Assembly: GCA_035771165.1 (NCBI GenBank) | Contig: JAWNZC010000283.1 | Coordinates: 124,001 to 188,000, forward strand | Origin: Paragorgia papillata | Taxonomy: Eukaryota; Cnidaria; Anthozoa; Scleralcyonacea; Coralliidae | Reading direction: 5' to 3' | Length of the DNA stretch: 64,000 bases | Position numbers and translations under genes: made by a program | The notes under the pieces: model-generated | Told to the model about the DNA's origin: nothing | Databases searched by the model: none | The model's input: only the letters and a program-made list of their open reading frames with translations | Shown: positions 20,499 to 30,411 of the stretch, piece by piece | Position numbering within the stretch: position 1 is the first letter of the stretch | Layout of the letters: the number at the start of each line of letters is the position of its first letter

Positions 20499-20771
20499 TT
20501 AAAGTTCTGCAAAAATAGAAAACTCTCGATGGGCCAGTCCATCTGTGGGTTGTTGCGTCAATTCAGAAAGCTGTTGGGCCAGTTCAAAAGGCTGTTGGGC
20601 CAGCTTAGAAAGCTGCTGGGCCAGTTCAGAATGGAACTGTGCCGTACTTAAATCTGAATTTCCCTCATTACAGGCGGCCTCTCCAACAACATTTCCTGGT
20701 ACTGTTTGTACAGATGGCCCCACCCAATAATTAAGAGGTTTGATGTCTTGTGCTCGGGTATTTAACTCCAT
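20499..20771 (-). other. Unproven minus-strand frame with 21-bp heptad-coding repeat
   Basis: A 90-codon frame contains four 21-bp repeats (about 20,551-20,640 on the plus strand, unit GCTGTTGGGCCAGTTCAGAA). They translate as heptads ELAQQLS, KLAQQPF, ELAQQLS, ELTQQPT. The repeat phase is a multiple of three, so the pattern is coding-compatible. There is no recognisable domain, and prolines in two heptads argue against a stable coiled coil. It could be an exon fragment or simply a minisatellite. Confidence 0.25.
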
Positions 20772-20842
20772 TCACCTCAGAGCGCCTGTGGCAATGTTGT
20801 TTCAAATGAAAGCGGCTTCGTTTAACTCGACTTAATTCTTTG

Positions 20843-20873
20843 TTTTCTTATTGTCGTGTTGACAATAAGAAAA
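20843..20873. repeat. Perfect 12-13-bp hairpin
   Basis: TTTCTTATTGTC and GACAATAAGAAA pair perfectly around the loop GTGTT. It immediately precedes the truncated SINE. Function unknown. Confidence 0.8.
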
Positions 20874-20992
20874 GAGCGTCTAACCGGTCATTAGAAGGTT
20901 TAATTTGCACGTTCGAACCCTGTCTGGGGTCTCAGAAATCCTTTCTGAGTAATTGAGCTTGACGAACGTCCACCGAAAGTCTGTTACATATT
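20874..20992 (+). mobile_element. 5'-truncated tRNA-SINE copy
   Basis: Contains GAGCGTC..ACCGGTCATTAGAAGG, a B box CGTTCGAACCC and the body GTAATTGAGCTTGACGAACG. It matches 21,165-21,262 but lacks the A-box side. Confidence 0.75.
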
Positions 20993-21129
20993 ACACCAAG
21001 CTCGAAAACGTACCACATGTACTATATGTATACGTACAACTTATCATGTCACTTTAACAACATCTTATATGTAAATGCTGGCACTTAGGAGCACATATGA
21101 CTATGAATTTGCAACCTTGGCTCTCCATC

Positions 21130-21262
21130 TGAGCCTCAGTGGCTCAATGGTTAGAGCGTCGAACCGGTCATTAGAAGGTTTGCAGGTTCGATCCCTGTCT
21201 GGGGCTCAGAAATCTTTTCGGAGTAATTGAGCTTGACGAACGTCCAACAAACGTCTGTTACA
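21130..21262 (+). mobile_element. tRNA-derived SINE
   Basis: GAGCCTC / GGGGCTC make a 7-bp acceptor stem, GCTC/GAGC the D stem, and GCAGG/CCTGT the T stem. The B box is GGTTCGATCCC and the A box TGGCTCAATGG. The anticodon arm carries an oversized loop (GGTCATTAGAA). A non-tRNA body (GTAATTGAGCTTGACGAACG) follows. SINE structure is favoured over a functional tRNA. Confidence 0.78.
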
Positions 21263-21397
21263 AAGGATAAAGGACTGGGGGCAGCCAGTGGCTGAATTGC
21301 GAAGGACGCAGATCAACGTGGCCGTGTCGAGGCATATCAAAGGCGCTCCAAGCAGCCGCCAACGACACAGTTCAGACCACGGATCACAGCGAAGATG

Positions 21398-21620
21398 TTA
21401 GGTGTTGATTTTATGGAGGGAGGAAAACCGGAGAACCCGGCGAAAAACCCTCGAAGCACAGGAGAGATCAACTACAACTCTACTCACATGAGTTCCAAGT
21501 TGGACAACGGGGTCATTCCCAAGCGGTCACCCATCCAACTACTAACCCCGTCTAACCGGGCTTAACTTTTTGGTGAGAGGCAGCGCGCTAACAGCACACG
21601 CCATCCGTGCTCCCCGTTAC
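21398..21620 (-). mobile_element. 5S-rRNA-derived SINE-like element, copy 2
   Basis: Closely matches 15,240-15,462. In reverse complement it has AAGTTAAGCCCGG, GTTAGTAGTTGGATGGGTGA and CCGCTTG, then the shared body. It sits about 70 bp upstream of the filamin splice acceptor. A 14-bp direct repeat TTACACCAAGCTCG at 20,991 and 21,617 flanks the interval containing this element and the tRNA-SINE. Confidence 0.75.
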
Positions 21621-21689
21621 ACCAAGCTCGTGCATGATCGTGAAAATGAACGTGAAAACGTTCTCATCATAATACGTTTGTTTTTTCAG

Positions 21690-22267
21690 CGGCACAATGC
21701 CATCTGGAAGTGGACATTACGTCGGGACAAGTTGCGAATGTCAATTTGACTTCCCCGGTCTATCCGACGTCAACAAGTTGCGCGTTTTCCTCAAGAGGCC
21801 TGGTAGCAACACCGAGGAACACCTTGGTGTGCAGAGTGGTTCGGGACACGCCGTCATTGTCTCGTTTACCCCCGACAAACCCGGAGACCACCAACTTATC
21901 ATGAAGATCGCCGGACGCCACGTCAACGGAAGTCCTTTCAATATACCAGTCGAAGAAGCACCGCGTCACACCGCCACAGGTAACCCACTCTCCATGGCCT
22001 TGGAACTCGTGGGGGTCAATCTCCCAGCGGATTTCAAGTACCTCACGGCGAAGATAAAGCGACCGGGCCAACCAAAGCCACTGGATGATTTGGAGTTAGA
22101 ACTGCTACCTGATAACACCGTCTCTATGACGTTTGTGCCCAAAGATTCTGGAGAGCATCTGATTTATATCTACAGAAAAGGGACGCAAGTGTCCGGGAGT
22201 CCATTTTCCGTGCAGGCACAGGGCCCCACGCCTGCGGACCCGTCCAAAGTTAGAGTAATCGGAGATG
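21690..22267 (+). CDS. Filamin, C-terminal region exon 1 of 2 in window
   Basis: Encodes two filamin immunoglobulin-like repeats of an actin-cross-linking scaffold. Each ends in the family's strand-G signature: GSPFNIPV at about residue 84 and GSPFSVQA at about residue 170 of this exon. The acceptor TTGTTTTTTCAG precedes 21,690 and is phase 2. The donor ATG/GTAAGT ends the exon at 22,267 in phase 1. The frame continues seamlessly into 22,739. An in-frame ATG at 21,697 with A at -3 could start a short protein; otherwise the exon continues a frame from an upstream exon that I cannot find within this window. The second repeat has a shortened first half, as in the irregular repeats of vertebrate filamins. 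Similarity is judged by eye to known filamin repeats. Confidence 0.9.
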
Positions 22268-22738
22268 GTAAGTTAAACAAGAGGTTTTCCTAGTCTTCAG
22301 TTCCTGTTTTCCGTAAGTCCTTTCTTCCAAAATAGTAACCGCTGACCGGTTTCTAAACGAATTTTAAACTAACTTGATCAGATTATGGGCGCGGTTGAGC
22401 CCGCAGTTAAATAAAATTATATGGCAAAATAAGGCCAGCGGTTGCCACCATAAGAAAATAGACCATATTTACACTGACTTTGTTCGGTCACTTTTTGGAC
22501 AGGACCAACAGTTTAGTGATATGACCTAGACTCATGGAAACAACCGCTGACCTCGCAGTTAACATTGCTTAGCGTAAGGACTGCGGGTTCGCAAGGACGC
22601 CCATAAATCCGCCATCTTGAAAAAATATAGGTTCACTTTTCGTGACCCAAAGGTAACGAGAGCCAGCACTCCAGTTAAGTACAGGTCAGTGGTTAGAAGT
22701 ACTTGGTTATTTAGAAGATTCGATCTCGTTCATTCTAG
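22268..22738 (+). other. Filamin intron containing MITE remnants
   Basis: A 471-bp intron running GTAAGT to TTCTAG, phase 1. Positions 22,328-22,640 contain GTAACCGCTGACC, GGGCGCGGTT and GACTGCGGGTTCGC, related to 15,625-15,740 in opposite orientation. ATCCGCCATCTTGAA at 22,608 contains a YY1-like CCGCCATCTTG. Confidence 0.8.
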
Positions 22739-24498
22739 GCATCAAGAGAGGTAACTCTGGCAAGCTCAGTAAGTTTACCATTGACACTCGTGAGGCCGGT
22801 GATGGAGGCCTAGGATTCTCCGTCGAAGGTCCCTCCAAAGCAGAACTCAACTGCATCTCCAAGGAGGATGGCACCTGCCAGGTCGAGTTCCTTCCCAAAG
22901 AGCCTGGGGCCTACACCATCCACATAAAGTACGCTGACCAGCACATCCCGGGCAGTCCATTCACGTGCCTTGTCGCGGGCGCCGACGGTCAGCTCCCGAC
23001 CGAGGTCCCTCCGCCGAGGTTTAACGTACTAGCTCCGGCCAACATCAGTCGACGCGAGTTCATTGTGGAGAGCGCCATTCCTGTGCCGCGGAATCAAGCA
23101 CCCCCGGCGCAGAGACCCCACGGCTTGGAGGTGGATCTTACCGGCTACGATATCAGCCAGTTGAGCGCAAACGTCGAAACGCCGACCGGTAAAGTGGAAG
23201 ACGCGGAGATCGTGAAGAAAACGCGCGATATGTACACGATCACGTTCATCACGCGCAACGGCGGCACGCACAAAGTCAGCGTGCGGTACAAGCGGAAGCA
23301 CATCCCCGGAAGTCCGTTCCTCGTCGATGTGGATACCGCCACCTGGCAGCTGACAAGCAAGTGTAAGGTCAGCGGTCCCAAGAACCAGACAGGCGCGGTC
23401 GGGAAACCTTGCGTGTACGTCTTGTCTACAAAGGAATCCGGTGGCGGGGATCTGGGCGTGACCGTCGAGGGACCGGTGTCTACTGTGATTAATTGCGAGC
23501 CCATCGGGAATGACGAATACAAAATCTCCTTCGTTCCCAATGCTCCTGGAAATTACGTCATGCACATGCGCTTTGCCGATCAAGATATCTTCAAATCTGT
23601 TGTTCTTGTTCCGGCCGAGAAACAGCCTGGGCCGACCGAGCTTTCGAGTACCAACGTGAAAATAGGCGAAAAGTTCACACTGCAAATCTCATTCAAGGGA
23701 TCCGCTGACCAGTTAACGGCCTACGTCATAAGCCCCGCGGGCTCCAAAATCCCAGCGACGGTGGCGAAAGATGACAAGGACACTTACGTTGTGACGTTCA
23801 CGCCAGAAGAGCCTGGGGAGTACATGATCCACGTGCTCGTTGCGGGGAAACCGTTTGGTGGTAGTCCGTTCAGGCTTGTCGTGGGCTCACACAACGTCGA
23901 TCCCACTAAAATCCGAGTTTACGGGCCTGGCTTGAAAAATGCGACCGCTGGCAAGGAAACGAGCTTTAACGTCGACGCCAAAGATGCTGGCCCCGGGACT
24001 CTGTCGATTGACGCGGCCGGCCCGGCCAAACTGGATGTACGCTGCGAGCAAACAGGACCCGGCACTTATCGCGTCATCTACACTCCAAAGGTCAGCGGTA
24101 AATATGACGTCAATATAATCTTTGGTGGCCAAGACGTTCCCAATAGTCCTTTCCGCATCCAAGTCGCCCCAGACCCCAATATGCCCGGTGCGCATATGTG
24201 CACGCCATGTGGTTCAGGTTTGTACGGAGGCGTCCAAGGAAAGCCCAGTCCTTTCACGGTCAATTGCAGCAAAGCCGGTCGGGGATCGTTACTGGTTGGG
24301 GTCGAAGGTCCTAGTATTCCGGTCAACGAAATCAACATCAAGCACGATGGCAATGGTGTGTTTCTGGTCGACTACAGCCTGGAGGAGCCTGGAAACTACG
24401 TGCTCAAAGTGCTCTGGGATGAGGAACACATCCAAGGGAGTCCATTCCCCGTACGGGTAGAGAGGGCTGATGCACGAGGTATTTTTGTCGGACGTTAG
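22739..24498 (+). CDS. Filamin, terminal exon with dimerisation-type last repeat
   Basis: Encodes 586 codons including the TAG stop, with six filamin repeats. Strand-G signatures are GSPFTCLV, GSPFLVDV, an aberrant IFKSVVLV, GSPFRLVV, NSPFRIQV and GSPFPVRV. The last repeat (FTVNCSKAGRGSLLVGVEGP, then VLKVLWDEEHIQGSPF) closely resembles the C-terminal self-association repeat of vertebrate filamins, so the stop at 24,496 is the natural end of the protein, with a nine-residue tail after the domain. A GT at 24,479 is a weak alternative donor. Filamins dimerise through this repeat and bind integrin tails and signalling proteins through the neighbouring ones. The linker before the last repeat is short, so a long hinge-2 is absent. 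The frame is intact and GC-rich relative to its flanks. Confidence 0.93.
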
Positions 24499-25016
24499 AC
24501 AGAGTGCCGGTCGGCGCACAGAACACCACTAGGGACAACTGGCGAGAATTTTGGTTAAGAACTTGACTTTCTCTCGGGGACATTGTTGAACATATTAGAA
24601 GGTTTTTGGTGAACTCACAATGTTAGCACTTTAATATTACATTATAAAGCGATATATACGATTTTCTTAGAATTTGTATTAGATTATAAACGGTCGAATT
24701 GTAAAACCGAATCGGTTTAAATCAATGGGAATATAAATGTAACTATGGAACTTTGACAATTTTGGCGATTTACCACCTTTGTTTGTGGGTTTTTTTCACA
24801 GGGTGTTTGGCGCAAATGTAAAACATAAGGTACATATTGCATACATGCGTCTACAGGTTTACTATAGTGCTGCGTGTCACACTGTGCAATTTTTACATGA
24901 AACTGCAATGATTTGTGAACGGAAAGAAGCGAGACAAGTTTCACGAGGAGTGTTACACGGCGCAGATGCAGTGACGGATCCAGCTTGATCTGGTAGGGGG
25001 GGGGGGGGGGGTGCTG
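24499..25016 (+). other. Filamin 3' flank / probable 3'UTR
   Basis: No canonical AATAAA occurs near the stop; AATATA at about 24,729 is a weak candidate, and the first AATAAA hexamers are at 25,160 and 25,172. A homopolymer G run lies at about 24,996-25,010. ACGGATCCAG near 24,974 resembles a worn hAT-type end. Confidence 0.5.
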
Positions 25017-25353
25017 CAGGGGCGGATCTAGAATTTTTTTCACCTTAGTCAAACCATTCCTAGGGGCATTTCCTGCATTCTGACGGTACTTTGAAGATAG
25101 ATTTAAAAGTTTTAAATCGTGTTTTCAATAGCGCATTTTATCAAACCTGGAAGGTGTCAAATAAATTTAGGAATAAAGCGGACGTTTCATTATACAAATA
25201 CATTTAAAATTATAGAAAATAACGGGGTAAAATCAAATAAATCCAAAGAAGCTAGACATTAGAAATGTGATTGACATTTTCAATGAAAAGCCGCGTCGCA
25301 TCCCATTGCAGCAAGGCACTAATTGACTAATTGGCACCCCCCTGCACCCCCCA
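25017..25353. mobile_element. Probable hAT-type MITE remnant bordering the satellite
   Basis: Begins CAGGGGCGGATCTAGAATTT, a common hAT-type terminus. The far side reads GGCACCCCCCTGCACCCCCC directly against the first satellite unit at 25,354. The expected inverted right end is missing, so the element looks truncated at the junction. Confidence 0.45.
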
Positions 25354-25396
25354 CAAATCGCAACAAATCGCAACAAATCACAACAAAGCGCAACAA

Positions 25397-25623
25397 TTGT
25401 TGCGACTTGTTGTGATTTGTTGCTATTTGTTGCGATTTGTTGCGATTTGTTGCGATTTGTTGTGATTTGTTGCGATTTGTTGCGATTTGTTGTGATTTGT
25501 TGCGATTTGTTGCGATTTGTTGCGATTTGTTGCTATTTGTTGTGATTTGTTGCGATTTGTTGCGATTTGTTGTGATTTGTTGCTATTTGTTGCGATTTGT
25601 TGTGATTTGTTGCGATTTGTTGT
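25397..25623 (+). repeat. First TTG-oriented satellite tract
   Basis: Follows about 40 bp of CAA-oriented units and an ACAATTGT flip at about 25,396. It ends at the junction TTGTTCAACAAAT. Confidence 0.9.
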
Positions 25624-27045
25624 TCAACAAATCGCAACAAATCACAACAAATCGCAACAAATCGCAACACGTCGCAACAATCGCAACAAATCACAACAAA
25701 TCGCAACAAATCGCAACAAATCTGATTTGTTGCGATTGTTCCGATATAAATTTGTTGCGATTTGCAAATCGCAACAAATCACAACAAAACGCAACAAATC
25801 ACAACAAATCACAACAAAACGCAACAAATCACAACAAATCGCAACAAATCACAACAAATCGCAACAAATCGCAACACGTCGCAACAATCGCAACAAATCA
25901 CAACAAATCGCAACAAATCGCAACAATCGCAACAAATCGCAACAAATCTGATTTGTTGCGATTGTTCCGATATAAATTTGTTGCGATTTGCAAATCGCAA
26001 CAAATCACAACAAAACGCAACAAATCACAACAAATCGCAACAAATCACAACAAATCACAACAAATCGCAACAATCGCAACAAATCGCAACAATCGCAACA
26101 AATCAGATTTGTTCCGATTGTTCCGATTTAAATTTGTTGCGATTTGCAAATCGCAACAAATCGCAACAAATCACAACAAATCGCAACAAATCGCAACAAA
26201 TCGCAACAAATCGCAACAAATCGCAACAAATAGCAACAAATCACAACAAATCGCAACAAATCACAACAAAACGCAACAAATCACAACAAATCGCAACAAA
26301 TCGCAACACGTCGCAACAATCGCAACAAATCACAACAAATCGCAACAAATCGCAACAAATCGCAACAAATCACAACAAATCACAACAAAACGCAACAAAT
26401 CACAACAAGTCGCAACAAATCGCAACAAATCGGAACAAATCACAACAAATCGCAACAAATCGCAACAATCGCAACAAATAGCAACAAATCACAACAAATC
26501 ACAACAAGTCGCAACAAATCGCAACAAATCGCAACAAAACGCAACAAATCACAACAAATCGCAACAAATCGCAACAAATAGCAAGAAATCACAACAAGTC
26601 GCAACAATCGCAACAAATCTGATTTGTTGCGATTTAAATTTGTTGCGATTTGCAAATCGCAACAAATAGCAACAAATCACAACAAGTCGCAACAAGTCGC
26701 AACAAATCGCAACAAATCGCAACAAATCGCAACAAATCGCAACAAATCGCAACAAATCGCAACAAAACGCAACAAATCACAACAAATCACAACAAATCGC
26801 AACAAATCACAACAAGTCGCAACAAATCTGATTTGTTGCGATTGTTGCGATTTAAATTTGTTGCGATTTGCAAATCGCAACAAATCACAACAAATAGGAA
26901 CAAATCACAACAAGTCGAAACAAATCGCAACAATCGCAACAAATCGCAACAAATCACAACAAATCGCAACAAATCGCAACAAATCACAACAAATCACAAC
27001 AAATCGCAACAAATCGCAACAAATCACAACAAATCGCAACAAATC
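25624..27045 (-). repeat. Satellite CAA block 1
   Basis: Opened by TTGTTCAACAAAT and closed by AAATCAGATTTGTTGCG. It contains CACGTCGC variants and modules of the CCGATATAAATTTG type. From about 26,440 it repeats at a 2,863-bp offset in block 2. Confidence 0.92.
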
Positions 27046-27551
27046 AGATTTGTTGCGATTTAAATTTGTTGCGATTTGTTGCGATTGTTGCGATTTGTTG
27101 TGACTTGTTGCGATTGTTGCGACTTGTTGTGATTTGTTGCGATTTGTTGTGATTTGTTGTGATTTGTTGTGATTTGATGCGTTTTGTTGCGTTTTGTTGT
27201 GATTTGTTGCGATTGTTGCGACTTGTTGTGATTTGTTGCGTTTTGTTGCGAATTGTTGCGATTTGTTGCGATTTGCAAATCGCAACATGCAAATCGCAAC
27301 AAATTTAAATCGCAACAATCGCAACAAATGAGATTTGTTGCGATTGTTGCGATTTGTTGTGATTTGTTGCGATTTGTTGCTATTTGTTGCGATTTGTTGT
27401 GATTTGTTGCGATTTGTTGCGATTTGCAAATCGCAAACAAATTTAAATCGCAACAATCGCAACAAATCAGATTTGTTGCTATTTGTGGCGATTTGTTTGC
27501 GACTTGTTGTGATTTTGTTGCTATTTGTTGCGATTTGTTGTGATTTGTTGT
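27046..27551 (+). repeat. TTG-oriented tract after block 1
   Basis: Contains two modules, one with a doubled GCAAATCGCAACATGCAAAT at about 27,274-27,300. It ends at TTCAAC (27,551). Positions 27,426-27,520 have several one-base insertions relative to 30,290-30,380. Confidence 0.88.
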
Positions 27552-29908
27552 TCAACAAATCGCAACAAATCACAACAAATCGCAACACGTCGCAACAAAT
27601 CACAACAAATCGCAACAAATCGCAACAATCGCAACAAATCGCAACAAATCTGATTTGTTGCGATTGTTCCGATATAAATTTGTTGCGATTTTGCAAATCG
27701 CAAACAAATCACAACAAAACGCAACAAATCACAACAAATCACAACAAAACGCAACAAATCACAACAAATCGCAACAAATCACAACAAATCAGCAACAAAT
27801 CGCAACACGTCGCAACAATCGCAACAAATCACAACAAATCGCAACAAATCGCAACAATCGCAACAAATCGCAACAAATCTGATTTGTTGCGATTGTTCCG
27901 ATATAAATTTGTTGCGATTTGCAAATCGCAACAAATCACAACAAAACGCAACAAATCACAACACGTCGCAACAAATCACAACAAATCGCAACAAATCGCA
28001 ACAATTCGCAAACAAATCGCAACAAATCTGATTTGTTGCGATTGTTCCGATATAAATTTGTTGCGATTTGCAAATCGCAACAAATCACAACAAAACGCAA
28101 CAAATCACAACAAATCACAACAAAACGCAACAAATCACAACAAATCGCAACAAATCACAACAAATCGCAACAAATCGCAACACGTCGCAACAATCGCAAC
28201 AAATCACAACAAATCGCAACAAATCGCAACAATCGCAACAAATCGCAACAAATCTGATTTGTTGCGATTGTTCCGATATAAATTTGTTGCGATTTGCAAA
28301 TCGCAACAAATCACAACAAAACGCAACAAATCACAACAAAACGCAACAAATCACAACAAATCGCAACAAATCACAACAAATCGCAACAAATCGCAACACG
28401 TCGCAACAATCGCAACAAATCACAACAAATCGCAACAAATCGCAACAATCACAACAAATCGCAACAAATCACAACAAATCACAACAAATCGCAACAAATC
28501 ACAACAAATCGCAACAAATCGCAACACGTCGCAACAAATCACAACAAATCGCAACAAATCGCAACAATCGCAACAAATCGCAACAATCGCAACAAATCGC
28601 AACAAATCGCAACAATCGCAACAAATCAGATTTGTTCCGATTGTTCCGATTTAAATTTGTTGCGATTTGCAAATCGCAACAAATCGCAACAAATCGCAAC
28701 AAATCGCAACAAATCACAACAAATCGCAACAAATCGCAACAAATCGCAACAAATCGCAACAAATCACAACAAATCGCAACAAATCACAACAAATCACAAC
28801 AAAACGCAACAAATCACAACAAATCGCAACAAATCGCAACACGTCGCAACAATCGCAACAAATCACAACAAATCGCAACAAATCGCAACAAATCGCAACA
28901 AAATCAGATTTTTGTTGCGATTGTTCCGATTTAAATTTGTTGCGATTTGCAAATCGCAACAAATCACAACAAATCACAACAAAACGCAACAAATCACAAC
29001 AAGTCGCAACAAATCGCAACAAATCGGAACAAATCACAACAAATCGCAACAAATCGCAACAAATCGCAACAAATCGCAACAAATCGCAACAAATAGCAAC
29101 AAATCACAACAAATCGCAACAAATCACAACAAAACGCAACAAATCACAACAAATCGCAACAAATCGCAACACGTCGCAACAATCGCAACAAATCACAACA
29201 AATCGCAACAAATCGCAACAAATCGCAACAAATCACAACAAATCACAACAAAACGCAACAAATCACAACAAGTCGCAACAAATCGCAACAAATCGGAACA
29301 AATCACAACAAATCGCAACAAATCGCAACAATCGCAACAAATAGCAACAAATCACAACAAATCACAACAAGTCGCAACAAATCGCAACAAATCGCAACAA
29401 AACGCAACAAATCACAACAAATCGCAACAAATCGCAACAAATAGCAAGAAATCACAACAAGTCGCAACAATCGCAACAAATCTGATTTGTTGCGATTTAA
29501 ATTTGTTGCGATTTGCAAATCGCAACAAATAGCAACAAATCACAACAAGTCGCAACAAGTCGCAACAAATCGCAACAAATCGCAACAAATCGCAACAAAT
29601 CGCAACAAATCGCAACAAATCGCAACAAAACGCAACAAATCACAACAAATCACAACAAATCGCAACAAATCACAACAAGTCGCAACAAATCTGATTTGTT
29701 GCGATTGTTGCGATTTAAATTTGTTGCGATTTGCAAATCGCAACAAATCACAACAAATAGGAACAAATCACAACAAGTCGAAACAAATCGCAACAATCGC
29801 AACAAATCGCAACAAATCACAACAAATCGCAACAAATCGCAACAAATCACAACAAATCACAACAAATCGCAACAAATCGCAACAAATCACAACAAATCGC
29901 AACAAATC
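27552..29908 (-). repeat. Satellite CAA block 2
   Basis: The longest CAA block. Its second half (29,303-29,908) is an almost exact copy of 26,440-27,045. It contains extra tandem modules not in block 1. Confidence 0.92.
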
Positions 29909-30411
29909 AGATTTGTTGCGATTTAAATTTGTTGCGATTTGTTGCGATTGTTGCGATTTGTTGTGACTTGTTGCGATTGTTGCGACTTGTTGTGATTTGT
30001 TGCGATTTGTTGTGATTTGTTGTGATTTGTTGTGATTTGATGCGTTTTGTTGCGTTTTGTTGTGATTTGTTGCGATTGTTGCGACTTGTTGTGATTTGTT
30101 GCGTTTTGTTGCGAATTGTTGCGATTTGTTGCGATTTGCAAATCGCAACATGCAAATCGCAACAAATTTAAATCGCAACAATCGCAACAAATGAGATTTG
30201 TTGCGATTGTTGCGATTTGTTGTGATTTGTTGCGATTTGTTGCTATTTGTTGCGATTTGTTGTGATTTGTTGCGATTTGTTGCGATTTGCAAATCGCAAC
30301 AAATTTAAATCGCAACAATCGCAACAAATCAGATTTGTTGCTATTTGTGGCGATTTGTTGCGACTTGTTGTGATTTGTTGCTATTTGTTGCGATTTGTTG
30401 TGATTTGTTGT
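29909..30411 (+). repeat. TTG-oriented tract after block 2
   Basis: Clean counterpart of 27,046-27,551 with the same doubled-module order. It ends at TTCAAC (30,411). Confidence 0.9.

Noticed and set aside
20843..20873. Rho-independent style terminator
   Set aside because: A perfect hairpin, but this is animal DNA and no gene ends there.
23029..23685. 218-codon minus-strand frame opposite filamin
   Set aside because: Shadow of the GC-rich filamin exon on the other strand.
24479..24498. Splice donor GTATTT near the filamin end implying further exons across the satellite
   Set aside because: The last repeat matches the C-terminal dimerisation repeat and an in-frame stop follows at once; the donor is weak.
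25437..28654. Reading frames of over 400 codons such as 25,437-26,669 and 27,335-28,654, and dozens of similar ones on both strands
   Set aside because: They are translations of the 10-bp satellite, which is almost stop-free in every frame. There is no start context, domain or codon bias.
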